A model generated the notes under the pieces. That model did no database searches. It saw nothing but the letters and a program-made list of their open reading frames with translations, and was not told the origin of the DNA. A program made the translations under genes and the position numbers. Of a stretch of DNA of 64,000 bases, positions 23,410 through 32,900 are shown in pieces; within the stretch, counting starts at the first letter, position 1, and every line of letters begins with the position of its first letter. Source of the DNA: Cladopsammia gracilis (lineage: Eukaryota; Cnidaria; Anthozoa; Scleractinia; Dendrophylliidae); the NCBI GenBank assembly GCA_022457155.1, contig JAJGOT010000163.1:1457501-1521500 (forward strand), read 5' to 3'.

Positions 23410-24881
23410 CTCCTTTTTAAATTACTTGATCGTTTATACTTTAAGCCTTTTGAACCCATGAAAATTTAACAGCAATGTTTAAGAGTTTTGATCATAACGT
23501 GATTGATTCAGAGATCTTCGTACCAATTTAAACAGATCAAGAGAAAAAATATCGACTTTCGGATTATAGTGGGTGGATTGGAGGATCTCGACAATTTTAT
23601 CTCATGACTGACTTATGAAATATTTTAAGTATTAAAAGACATATGAAACGACAGTTATTTCTCACTTACCACAGATAAATATTTTTTTGTTGTTTCCCGT
23701 AAACGCAACTGTAGATAGTCTTTTAACATTCCGTAATGCTCGCTAACAAGTAGAAATGAATGAATAATTTATTACTTAGTTTGAAAGGCACTGAAAAGCA
23801 GTCTTAATTGGAAACTTTCGACCAGGAGGTCCGTGTTCTTCTTCAAAGTCCGGCAATTTTAATGACAATAACACTGTAAGCTAAAAAAATAATACAGACC
23901 GCCTAAGTTTTCATTTTAGTTGTTGAAATAGTTGGTTGTTTGTGGGTTTATTCGTCAACTGTGAACCCGCTGCTGATACATCTACAACAGCTGCTGTAGT
24001 TTTTATCACAACAAAGATATAAATTACGACTGCACTTTATTACGGTGTCCTTGAATATTTTCCTACACCAAAAATGATAAAACAAATTACTAACATGAAG
24101 CCTATAACTCGGGTTATAGATATTAGCTTTGCATTAGAGAAAGTTTAGGAAGCTTAGTTGCCTAATAAAAAGAACTATGTCATGGTGATCTTGAGGTTTT
24201 GGGGTCAAAACTGCCACAAATTAATTAAAACTAAGTACTTTTGTCGTACACAAAATGCTTATAGAACACTAAGAGCAAAATATTAAGTGAATTTTCGTAG
24301 ATAAAATAGAACATAATCAGAGTTTTAGCCAGTTTTCCATGAGAGAAGAAATAAACTTGAAATATATCGTTTTTTTTAAAGTAACTAAAATGGTGACATC
24401 GAGCACCTTTAACATGTTTAAGGCAGGAGTTAACCTAAATTTGAATAAAATTTGATGAGGTTTTAAGAAGGGATAGGAGTAAGAAAATGATTTTTGGAAC
24501 ACCAACAGACAGTCGATACCCACGCAAGAGCACCCCAGGTTGCTAGTGGACTAACTTGGTATCCGTCTATTAATTATTAACTACAAACTCTAATTTTAAA
24601 ACTTCACTAAATCTTCTAAATTTCTTATTTCTCTAAATTTTACTAATCCTTTGAGAAAAACTATTTCCTCCCAAACATCCCCCAAAATCACCCAAAAATT
24701 TACAAAACACCCCATAACATAGGTTTATGTTTTAAGCATAGAGGTTTTGGATTGCTTGAAACGTGAACGAGATATTTCCATTAAAGCCATGTCAAGTGGC
24801 GGAAAAGTGGCGTTTAGGTTAATTCCCGCCTTAAGGCCGGAACGTTTCAAGAAGGTTCTATTGTTTATAGAATAGATCAAT
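23410..24881. other. no recognised gene; diverged repeat block
   Basis: AT-rich, no supported coding frame. Parts resemble 25330-26850 (for example GGTTCTATTGTTTATAGAAT at 24855 and GGTTCGATTGTTTATAGAAT at 26782, and related '-TTTTAGTTGTTG-' words at 23925 and 25915), so an old repeat or duplication extends across 23.9-26.8 kb. Confidence 0.45.
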
Positions 24882-25325
24882 CAGTGGCGGATCCAGGGGG
24901 AGGGTCGGGGGTTCCGAACCCCCCCCCCCCATCAGACCTGTGTCTCCCATGTGGTTCATACGAATAACAGAATACTTCCACCAATTGACTGATTGTCAAG
25001 TTTTTGACTTAACAAACGCTTTTCGACTCTCAGGAATGCCGTAAATGGCGTTTTAGAGGGTATAGAGGTTTTAAAGGTTTTAGGTGTGGCAGGTCAAAAC
25101 TGGGTGTGAGGTTTCCTTGTATGGAGGTGAACATTGTGTAAAAACTTCATGGTCCTAGCCTTGCTGGTTCCAGAGATATGAAGGGGGGTCCGAGGAACCC
25201 CCCCCCCCCCCCCCCCCAGTCACAGATTGCCAAAAAAAGCCCAGTCTGAATAGGGTTAATTCGGAAACATTTTCCGGGGAACATGCACCCGGACCCCCTT
25301 TCAGAAATTCCTGGATCCGCCCCTG
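24882..25325. mobile_element. 444-bp TIR element, TCAAT duplication
   Basis: The ends are CAGTGGCGGATCCAGG and its inverted partner CCTGGATCCGCCCCTG. TCAAT precedes (24877-24881) and follows (25326-25330) the element. The CAG...GGATCCAGG terminus is a common non-autonomous type in invertebrates. No transposase is encoded. Long C-runs lie inside both ends. Confidence 0.75.
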
Positions 25326-26857
25326 TCAATTCTCATTAACTTTCCACTTTAGTTGTCTTTAGTTTTTATCTCAAAAAAGGATAATTGTTACTATATAATG
25401 CAGTGTCTCTTTGTTGATGCTTATAACTGCTTTTATATAATTCAACACATTGATACACTGCCCAAATATGGTCAGAAAGTTATCGATATACGCTATGTCT
25501 ACATGACGTATATCCAACGATGGCGGTAAATTTCGCATTTTGACAAGAGAATGCAAAAATGACGGACCGGCCTCGATATTTTTTCTTCAAACTGTGCTTT
25601 GTTATCAATGTGTTGAATTATAAAACTATTATAGAGCTCAAGCTTGCGTGATATCGCCTAATTTTAGCCCACTCGGCCTACGGCCTCGTCGGCTAAGAAT
25701 TAGGCGATATCACGCGCGCTTTCGCGCTGTAATATAGTTAAATGGCGTTTTCCTATAGTTATTAGGTTGACATAAGAGAATAAGATATCTTTTGTGCAAG
25801 TTATTTATTTATTCTTTACTGAGGAAGTCTTCACAAGGCTCAGTTGGCTAACTAATGAAGGAAGGTCCTATTAATTTGTTTGTAAAATCCATCAATTCTA
25901 ATTAAGTTTCCATTTCAGTTGTTGTCTAACAGCTTTTATGACACCAAAAAGATAATTACTACTGCACGCTATTACGTACGGTGACCCTAATGACTTTCCT
26001 TAATACAGGAGTAAAAGAACTGCGTAAAAAGATTTTCGGTTCATATGCACTTTATGGTGTACCCTTACTGAGACAACAGAATGTAGTAAAACCTGAAAAA
26101 GTGGACCCCGTGAAATTAAGCAAGGGGACCCCTCTATTATGCGGGCACCCTCTATTAAGCGGACACCAGCTGCTTGGGTCCCGAAATTTTCTTCCCATAT
26201 TTACTGTAAAACGAACCTGACTGTATTCAGCGGACTCCAGCGAGACTCCAGCGAGAGGGTCGCGAGGGTGTCCGCTAAATACAGGTTTCACTGTTGTTTT
26301 GAGCAAGTTATTTTCTTATTTTGCTTAAGGCTTCATAAGGTTTAGTTGGCTAATAAACCAATATCACGCTGGCATGGCACAAAAATATATTTAGTTTATT
26401 GGGGAAAAGAGCCCAGCATCAAATTCAGCATATCGATATTAGTAAACTTAAAAAGTTTTGTAAAGATTGCTAGCATACTGACGAAGATATGAATTTTGAA
26501 ACTGAGCATTTTTACAAAGAAATGTATGGTGGACGGGCATAGATTGCCCGTCCAGCCTCGTTTTCGTGTTTTTCCCATACACTTCTTTATAAAAAGTAGG
26601 CAAGAGTACTAAGTTTCAAAAGTTCATATCTCCGTCAGTGTACGAACAATCTTTACGAAACTTTACAGTTTTACTGATATTAATGTGCTTAATTTGATAT
26701 TGGACTCTTTTCCCCATTAAATTAAATATATTTTCATGCCATGCTAGCGTGATATTGGTCTATTAAAGAACCTTTTCGGAAGGTTCGATTGTTTATAGAA
26801 TCCAGCGCGCATCTGTATACTAGTTCCATTTTTTTTTTCGAAAAATAGCAACCTTTA
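25326..26857. other. degenerate repeats, including a palindrome at 25644-25718
   Basis: No supported coding frame. A palindrome with arms GTGATATCGCCTAATT... and ...AATTAGGCGATATCAC is centred near 25681. A segment at 26050-26300 contains tract words such as GCGGACACC and GTGTCCGCTAAATACAGG that look like the ends of a TIR element, but a clean pair was not delimited. Confidence 0.5.
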
Positions 26858-26899
26858 GTGACATCAGTGGGAAAGCAACCCTACATTGTCATTAAAACT

Positions 26900-27091
26900 C
26901 CTCTTTTTAAAACTTTTAAAACTGGCTTACACAGCTTAAGATCTGGTGGCGCTTCTGCGGCTTCGGAACGTGGCATATCAGACCGTCTCATCTCTGCACA
27001 TGGAGGATGGAGATCCAACGCATCGAGGAACCGATATATCAGGGACCGCTGGGAGACTCTTCTGTCAGTATCCAAGGCCCTCAAAGTTTGA
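26900..27091 (+). pseudogene. tyrosine recombinase C-terminal fragment
   Basis: A frame ending at 27091 encodes GLHSLRSGGASAASERG, then LISAHGGWRSNASRNRYI. These are the H-x-L-R and H-G-x-W catalytic blocks and the terminal tyrosine of a DIRS- or Crypton-type recombinase. It differs from the fragment at 22486-22640 and so is an independent relic. The catalytic core before it is missing. Confidence 0.65.
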
Positions 27092-27126
27092 CTCTAGCTT
27101 TCTTTTGAACTATGCTTTCGCCTTGT

Positions 27127-27612
27127 GTGGACGATTTTGGGGCCAGAACCCAACCACCGCAATGTGCTGTTGTTGTTTGCTGTTCCAAGTTTCCGAGGAC
27201 ATTAAGGAATTCCATTTCTCTTGTAGAGTATTATGAATGCAATGAATAAGTAGCGGAAAGAGAAATGATTTCCTTATGGACGAGGGAGGTCCTGGGTTTT
27301 GGTATTCAAATATATGATAATTAGGTTGTTTAAAAGTAATGTGTAACGGATATTTAGCCATTGTGGTTCTGGCACCTTTGTGTCGATTCTTCAACGTAAT
27401 CGAGCTTTAAACTTTCGGATGGTTGTTGTCATTCTACTTTTAAATATGCCTAGAAACTCCTCATGAAGCGGATATGTACATGTGTATAGCCGTACTGTAT
27501 TATACTAGGGTTTGTTATGTTTGTTAATAAATGGACGATTTTGGGGCCAGAACCCAACCACCGCAATGTGCTGTTGTTGTTTGCTGTTCCAAGTTTCCGA
27601 GGACATTAAGGA
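27127..27612 (+). repeat. 83-bp direct repeat copies 27127-27210 and 27531-27612
   Basis: Both copies start TGGACGATTTTGGGGCCAGA and end GAGGACATTAAGGAA. The first continues into non-coding DNA; the second opens directly into the PLA2-like frame. The left edge of the similarity to viral-type genes therefore lies at about 27613. Confidence 0.85.
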
Positions 27613-28139
27613 AAGCGATTAAATCAAATTTTGCTAAACAAAAGATCAAAGGTATGGCTAACAAATATCTGGATCAAGCTTTGGATAGTATTACATCAGA
27701 TTTATCAAAGAAAATAGATCCTTCACACAAAGGCGGTGCTATTGATATACATAAGGCTATATTAAAGATAGCACCCAAGAAGGGTTTTGTACTACCTGGA
27801 CATCATTATACAGGCCCTGGCAACCCTCTTGAACAGCAGTTGAAGTATGATCCCAATACTGGTCAAATACTTGAGATCTATCAGCAACCAACGGGTAGAA
27901 CAGATGCAGTTGCGATGCAACATGACGTTGATTACAGTATTTGTGGAAATAAACCAAAAAGTAACCAAGTGAAATGCAAGAATGATGCAGATCGTAAGAT
28001 GGTTAAGGCTCTTGATGCTATTCCTTGGAAAGAAAGACAATGGGGGCATACTGTAGCTCGAAATGTAATAGCAACTAAGGCTAGATTAGGCCTCGGTGTT
28101 GAACAAAGAAGGAAGTCAAAAAACGGGAAGCGGCGTTGA
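27531..28139 (+). CDS. phospholipase A2-like domain protein (parvovirus VP1 type)
   Basis: A 202-residue frame starting at an ATG. The first 27 codons come from the 83-bp flanking repeat, so the original N-terminus is probably lost. Residues about 85-135 carry the calcium-binding loop with GPGN (about 94-97) and the catalytic H-D pair with its tyrosine (QHDVDY, H near 131). This is the arrangement of parvoviral VP1 PLA2 domains and of PLA2-like proteins in adintoviruses and Polintons, where the lipase is thought to help a particle cross endosomal membranes. The C-terminus is basic. The last codons contain the slippery site A AAA AAC (28118-28124), and the stop at 28137-28139 overlaps the integrase frame. 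Enzyme activity is inferred, not shown. Confidence 0.8.
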   Translation: MDDFGARTQPPQCAVVVCCSKFPRTLRKAIKSNFAKQKIKGMANKYLDQALDSITSDLSKKIDPSHKGGAIDIHKAILKIAPKKGFVLPGHHYTGPGNPLEQQLKYDPNTGQILEIYQQPTGRTDAVAMQHDVDYSICGNKPKSNQVKCKNDADRKMVKALDAIPWKERQWGHTVARNVIATKARLGLGVEQRRKSKNGKRR

Positions 28140-29074
28140 GTAAAAATGATTGGGCTCAACAATTAGCCGATGAATTACATAAGCCAATCAAACGAAAATT
28201 TAAAACAAGAAGAGTTATTGTTAATGGAATAGATGATATTTGGAGCGCTGACCTTGTAGAAATGCAGAAGTTTTCAAAATGGAATAAAGGATATAGATAT
28301 TTATTAAATATCATTGATGTGTTTTCAAAATTTGCTTGGAGCATTCCCATTAAAAATAAAACCGGTAATACAATTACTGAATCATTTGATGATGTTATTA
28401 AAAAGTATAAAAGAAAACCGAAATATTTATGGGTAGATCAAGGATCTGAATTCTATAATAAAACTTTCAAAGACTGGTTAAAGAAAAATAATATTGAGAT
28501 GTATTCTACTTTCAATGAAGGTAAAGCTGTTGTTATTGAGAGATTTAACAGAACATTAAAATCTAAAATGTGGAAACAATTTACAGCTCAAAATACAACA
28601 CAATATTTAGACATGTTACCGAAACTATTAAATGAATACAATAATACAAAACATTCAAGCATCAAAATGAAACCGGCAGAAGTAAATAAAAAGAACAAGG
28701 GAAGTGTATATCTCACTTTATATGGTGATATGGAACCATCATCATCAAAAGTAAATTTCAAAGTTGGTGATAAAGTTCGAATATCTAAGTATAAACGGAA
28801 TGTGTTCGACAAGGGTTATACACCAAACTGGATTGAAGAAGTGTTTACAGTCGATAAGATACAATACACTAATCCTATAACTTACAAATTAAAAGATCTC
28901 AATGATGAATCAATAGAAGGATCTTTCTATCAACAGGAGTTATTGAAAGCTAAACAAGATATTTTTCGTATTGATAAGGTCATCAAACGAGATTATAAAA
29001 AAAAAACAAGCTTTGGTATCATGGTCTGGTTATCCAAAAGAGTTCAATTCATGGGTACCTCTAAAGGACGTTAA
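28103..29074 (+). CDS. retroviral-type DDE integrase of the Polinton-like element
   Basis: The frame is open from 28103, 36 bases before the PLA2 stop, and lacks an ATG until inside the catalytic core, so translation by -1 frameshifting from PLA2 is likely. The core carries the D of IWSADLVEM, the second D of LWVDQGSEFYN and the E of VIERFNRTLKSKMW, the retroviral DDE triad spaced as in Polinton integrases. An SH3-like C-terminal part follows (VNFKVGDKVRISKYKRNVF). The expected chromo-like end (W-SGYPKEFNSWVPLKDV) lies in another frame after a ten-A run at 28997-29006, so the frame as written ends early at 29074. It would insert the element's DNA ends into the host genome. Confidence 0.9.
   Translation, partial: TKKEVKKREAALSKNDWAQQLADELHKPIKRKFKTRRVIVNGIDDIWSADLVEMQKFSKWNKGYRYLLNIIDVFSKFAWSIPIKNKTGNTITESFDDVIKKYKRKPKYLWVDQGSEFYNKTFKDWLKKNNIEMYSTFNEGKAVVIERFNRTLKSKMWKQFTAQNTTQYLDMLPKLLNEYNNTKHSSIKMKPAEVNKKNKGSVYLTLYGDMEPSSSKVNFKVGDKVRISKYKRNVFDKGYTPNWIEEVFTVDKIQYTNPITYKLKDLNDESIEGSFYQQELLKAKQDIFRIDKVIKRDYKKKTSFGIMVWLSKRVQFMGTSKGR
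28118..28169 (+). promoter_or_regulatory. predicted -1 ribosomal frameshift signal
   Basis: In the PLA2 frame the codons read tcA AAA AAC, the canonical X-XXY-YYZ heptamer (28118-28124). A 6-nt spacer (gggaag) follows. Then comes a stem in which CGGC+GTTGAG (28131-28140) pairs with CTCAAC (28155-28160) and, after a 5-nt bulge, GCCG (28166-28169). Slipping back one base enters exactly the integrase frame, which is open from 28103 and has no ATG before the core. Spacer length and stem position match known signals. Confidence 0.75.
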
Positions 29075-29098
29075 AAATATATAATGTTTATATATATC

Positions 29099-29461
29099 AT
29101 GAGTGGCATTGAGAAATATATCAAAAAAATAAATTTTCAAATTCAGGAATGTGAAGATGAAATAGACAATCTTCATGATAAAATATATGATAATGAGCGT
29201 AGATTGGATCTGTTACAATATAAAAAGAAATTATTGAAACTTTATCATAAAAAAATACATGAAATTGATGAAGATATAACATTGAAACAGTTATTGAATA
29301 TTATCTGCAATGAGATAGAAAACAATAGATACGATGATGAATGTAATGTGTTGAAACAAACCAAAGTGGATAATGTCAAATATCTCAAACGTGAAAATAA
29401 TATTTTTACACCTGTGAATACAACAAGTAATGCAAATTTGATTAATGAGGCTTGGCTTTAA
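29099..29461 (+). CDS. coiled-coil protein of unknown function
   Basis: About 120 residues. I take the ATG at 29099 (MSGIEKYIKKINFQ) because the one at 29084 adds only a hydrophobic MFIYI from the overlap with the integrase tail. Residues 5-70 are dense in K/E with leucine and isoleucine in heptad spacing (IQECEDEIDNLHDKIYDNER, then LQYKKKLLKLYHKKI), which predicts a long helical coiled coil. The C-terminal half is asparagine-rich. I do not recognise the family. It lies between integrase and the zinc-finger gene, all on the same strand. Confidence 0.65.
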   Translation: MSGIEKYIKKINFQIQECEDEIDNLHDKIYDNERRLDLLQYKKKLLKLYHKKIHEIDEDITLKQLLNIICNEIENNRYDDECNVLKQTKVDNVKYLKRENNIFTPVNTTSNANLINEAWL

Positions 29462-29587
29462 AAAAGGTTTAAAGAGATGTTACTATTTACAAGTATCCCA
29501 GAAATTTCTAAGATATTTATATCTTTGTATTCGCTATTCATTGGTAGCCAAAAATATTAATGTTTCTGGCTATTATCAACCATATTT

Positions 29588-29634
29588 AAACGCACTAAAA
29601 TGACTTAAAAAAATAATCATACTATATAGTAATG
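29588..29634 (+). promoter_or_regulatory. shared upstream motif before the zinc-finger gene
   Basis: AAACGCACTAAAATGACTTA (29588-29607) is followed by an A/T-rich stretch and the start codon at 29632. The same words (AAACGCACTA, AATGACTTAAA) occur before the polymerase gene. Confidence 0.6.
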
Positions 29635-29844
29635 GTAAAACAATCAAGGGGAAGACCTAAAAAGTATATGACCGATGAAGAAAAACGTATTATGGGACGT
29701 CTTTATTGTAAGAAGTATAATGACAATCCAGATAATAAATATCATTGTATTGAATGTAATAAATATTTTCATCCTGCAAGTAAATATAAACACAATAAAA
29801 CTATGATTCATCAATTGAATTCACAAAAATACAACAACGAATAA
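29632..29844 (+). CDS. AT-hook plus C2H2 zinc-finger miniprotein
   Basis: A 70-residue frame with ATG start. The N-terminus carries an AT-hook core (SRGRPKKY, residues about 5-12). The second half has a C2H2-type finger (YHCIECNKYFHPASKYKH, then a further H in MIHQL). Both motifs bind DNA, the AT-hook in the minor groove of A/T tracts, so a regulatory or packaging role for the A/T-rich element is plausible. The gene is framed by 140-170-bp non-coding spacers and preceded by the shared upstream motif, which supports it as real despite its size. Confidence 0.7.
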   Translation: MVKQSRGRPKKYMTDEEKRIMGRLYCKKYNDNPDNKYHCIECNKYFHPASKYKHNKTMIHQLNSQKYNNE

Positions 29845-29927
29845 CACAAGGATATCATAAAAAGATAATCATATATGACCAATCATATATGATTATCTCA
29901 AATTATTTCCAAAATGATTCCAAAAAT

Positions 29928-29985
29928 AAACGCACTATGAAAATGACTTAAAGAAATATTATATATAATTATATATATAGATAAT
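29928..29985 (+). promoter_or_regulatory. shared upstream motif before the polymerase gene
   Basis: AAACGCACTATGAAAATGAC with TTAAAGAAATA (29928-29958) is followed by a TATA-rich run (TATATATAATTATATATATA) and the ATG at 29984. It matches the motif before the zinc-finger gene in words and spacing (41 bp there, 53 bp here from CGCAC to ATG). Confidence 0.65.
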
Positions 29986-32900
29986 GGAAAAATCAGAATT
30001 AAAAAAATTGAGTAAGTCTCAACTAATCAAAATGCTATTGAAGCAAGAGAAAAAGAAGCCTAAAATTATAATAGTGGATGGCGAAAAACAACGTAGGAGC
30101 CCAGTTCCTACACCAAGAAAATCTGTCAGACAGATGGTCACGGAGTATGAAGACAATATCATTTTACCACCTATTGAGTTCAGAGATAATTACAAACCAA
30201 TTCCAGCACCAAGAACTAAAAAACAAGTGTTGGAAAAACCAGTTCCTGCTCCAAGATCTAAAATAGAGCAAACAGACAAAGCTCTGAAAGGCTACACAAA
30301 GTCTTATGAAATAAGTATTAAAAATAAAAAAGACCCACTAGTGCAACTACAGAACACAAGAACGGCTACTGCATATCATATTATAAGTATACTAAAATCT
30401 ATGAAAGGACTGAAATTTGTTGAAACGCTTAAGGTAACATTTACAAAAATGTCAGACGGAGAAATAGTGTATAAGACCGCATATTTCAACAGTCCAGCTC
30501 AAACAATCATAAATAATCTAGAGATTACTGAATCACTTCAAATGTCAAAACAAAACATACTAAATAAGATTGCAGTTTGGATTTCAGAGGGATCTGGTTG
30601 GAATATTCAATCTATTGATAATCACTATCTAAACATTGTAAAATATCAACCAATGAGAGGATCTTCATATATTAAACTACCCCAAGAACTCAGAAACAGT
30701 GCTAAAGGTTTGATAAACATGAAAAACAATGACAATGAATGCTTTAGATGTTGTCACATTAGACATTTGAATCCTCTAGACAAATACCCACAGAGAATTA
30801 AAAAAGTTGACAAGCAATTCATTGAAAATTTAGATTATTCGGGGATTGAATTCCCAGTCACCACCAAACAGTACAACAAGATTGAAAAACAAAATAATAT
30901 CAACATAAATGTTTTCGGTTATGAAGATAAACAACCATATCCAATTTATGTCTCAAAAGAAAAATATGCAGACCGTATGAATCTGCTTCTTATAACAGAA
31001 AATGAAAACAAGCACTATGTCTTGATTAAAGATTTTAACAAGTTAATGTACAATCAGACAAAACACAAAGAAAGAAAACATTTCTGCATGTATTGTCTTC
31101 AATGCTTCAGCTCTGAAAGAGTATTAACTGATCATAAAGAAAACTGTATACAAGTGAATGGCACACAAGCGATAAAAATGCCTGAGAAGGATAATAATAT
31201 ACTAAGATTCAACAACTTTCATAAACAACTACCAGTACCATTCGTCATTTATGCAGATTTTGAGGCTATTACTGAAAAAATACATGGTTGTCAACCCAAT
31301 AATGATAAATCATACACAGAGGCTTATCAGAAGCATACAGACTGTGGTTATGGATATAAGGTCGTTTGTTGTTATGATGATAAACATACCAAACCAATAC
31401 AAATTTACAGAGGTGAAAAGGCTGTGTACAAATTCATGGAAAAAATGATAGAAGAAGTTAAATATTGTAAAAATATTATGAAAAAGGAATTTAACAAACC
31501 ATTAAAAATGACAAAAGATGATGAAGAGGAATTTCAAAAAGCCAAAGAATGTCATATTTGTAATAAAAAATATACTGATAAGGACATTCGAGTCCGAGAC
31601 CATTGTCACATCACTGGTAAATACAGAGGCTCTGCTCATCAAGAATGTAATCTTAAACTCAGAGTAAATCCAGCAGAGATAAAAATTCCTGTTATATTCC
31701 ATAATTTGAGAGGTTATGACAGCCATTTTATAATGCAAGAGATTGGAGCTATTGTTAAGAAACATACATACAAAAATAAGAAAGGAGAGGAGATACAGAT
31801 GAATATTAATGCCATACCTAACAACATGGAAAAGTATATGGCCTTTATGCTGGGCAATCATCTAACCTTCATTGATAGTTTCCAATTTATGAGCTCTAGC
31901 TTGGAAAAACTAGTGAGTAATCTACCAAGAGAATCATTAAAATATACCTCTCAAAAATTTAAAGGTAAAGAGCTTGATTTAATGGCTCGAAAAGGAGTAT
32001 ATCCTTATGACTACATGGACAGTTTTGATAAATTCAATGAAAAACTACCAACAAAAGAAGACTTTTTTAGCATCATGAATAATGAGCATATAAGCAATCA
32101 AGATTATCAACATGCTCAGACTGTATGGGAAACATTCATGCTTAAAACAATGGGTGAGTATCATGACTTGTATTTGAAATCTGATATCCTTCTATTAGCT
32201 GATGTGTTTGAAAACTTTAGGAAAACATGCTTAGAATACTATAAACTTGATCCATGTCATTATTTCACATCTCCTGGTTTGTCATGGGATGCTATGCTAA
32301 AAATGACTGATATCAAATTAGAGCTTATGACAGATGTTGATATGTTTCAATTCATTGAAAAGGGTATGCGTGGTGGTATATCGTATATAGCCAATCGATA
32401 CGGTAAAGCTAACAATAAATATATGAAATCATACAATAAAAAGACGCCCTCAAAGTATATTATGTATCTAGATGCGAACAATCTGTATGGTTGGGCGATG
32501 AGTCAATATTTACCAACTGGTGGTTTCAAATGGATGACTAAAAACCAGATTGACAATATTAACCTGGATAAGTACCAAGAAGACAGTAAAAAGGGTTTGA
32601 TACTAGAAGTTGATTTAGAATATCCTAAAGAACTGCATAATCTTCACAATGACTACCCATTAGGACCAGAAAAGATAAAAATAACTAAAGACATGTTGTC
32701 TGAATATTGTAAAAACATTGCGAATAAATATAATATATCAACAGGTCTCGTACAAAAACTGATTCCAACTTTAAGAAACAAAGAAAAATACGTTCTACAT
32801 TATAGAAACCTTCAATTATATACAGATCTTGGATTAAAAGTCATTAAAGTTCATCGAGTATTAGAATTTAATCAGTCACCTTGGCTTAAACAATACATTG

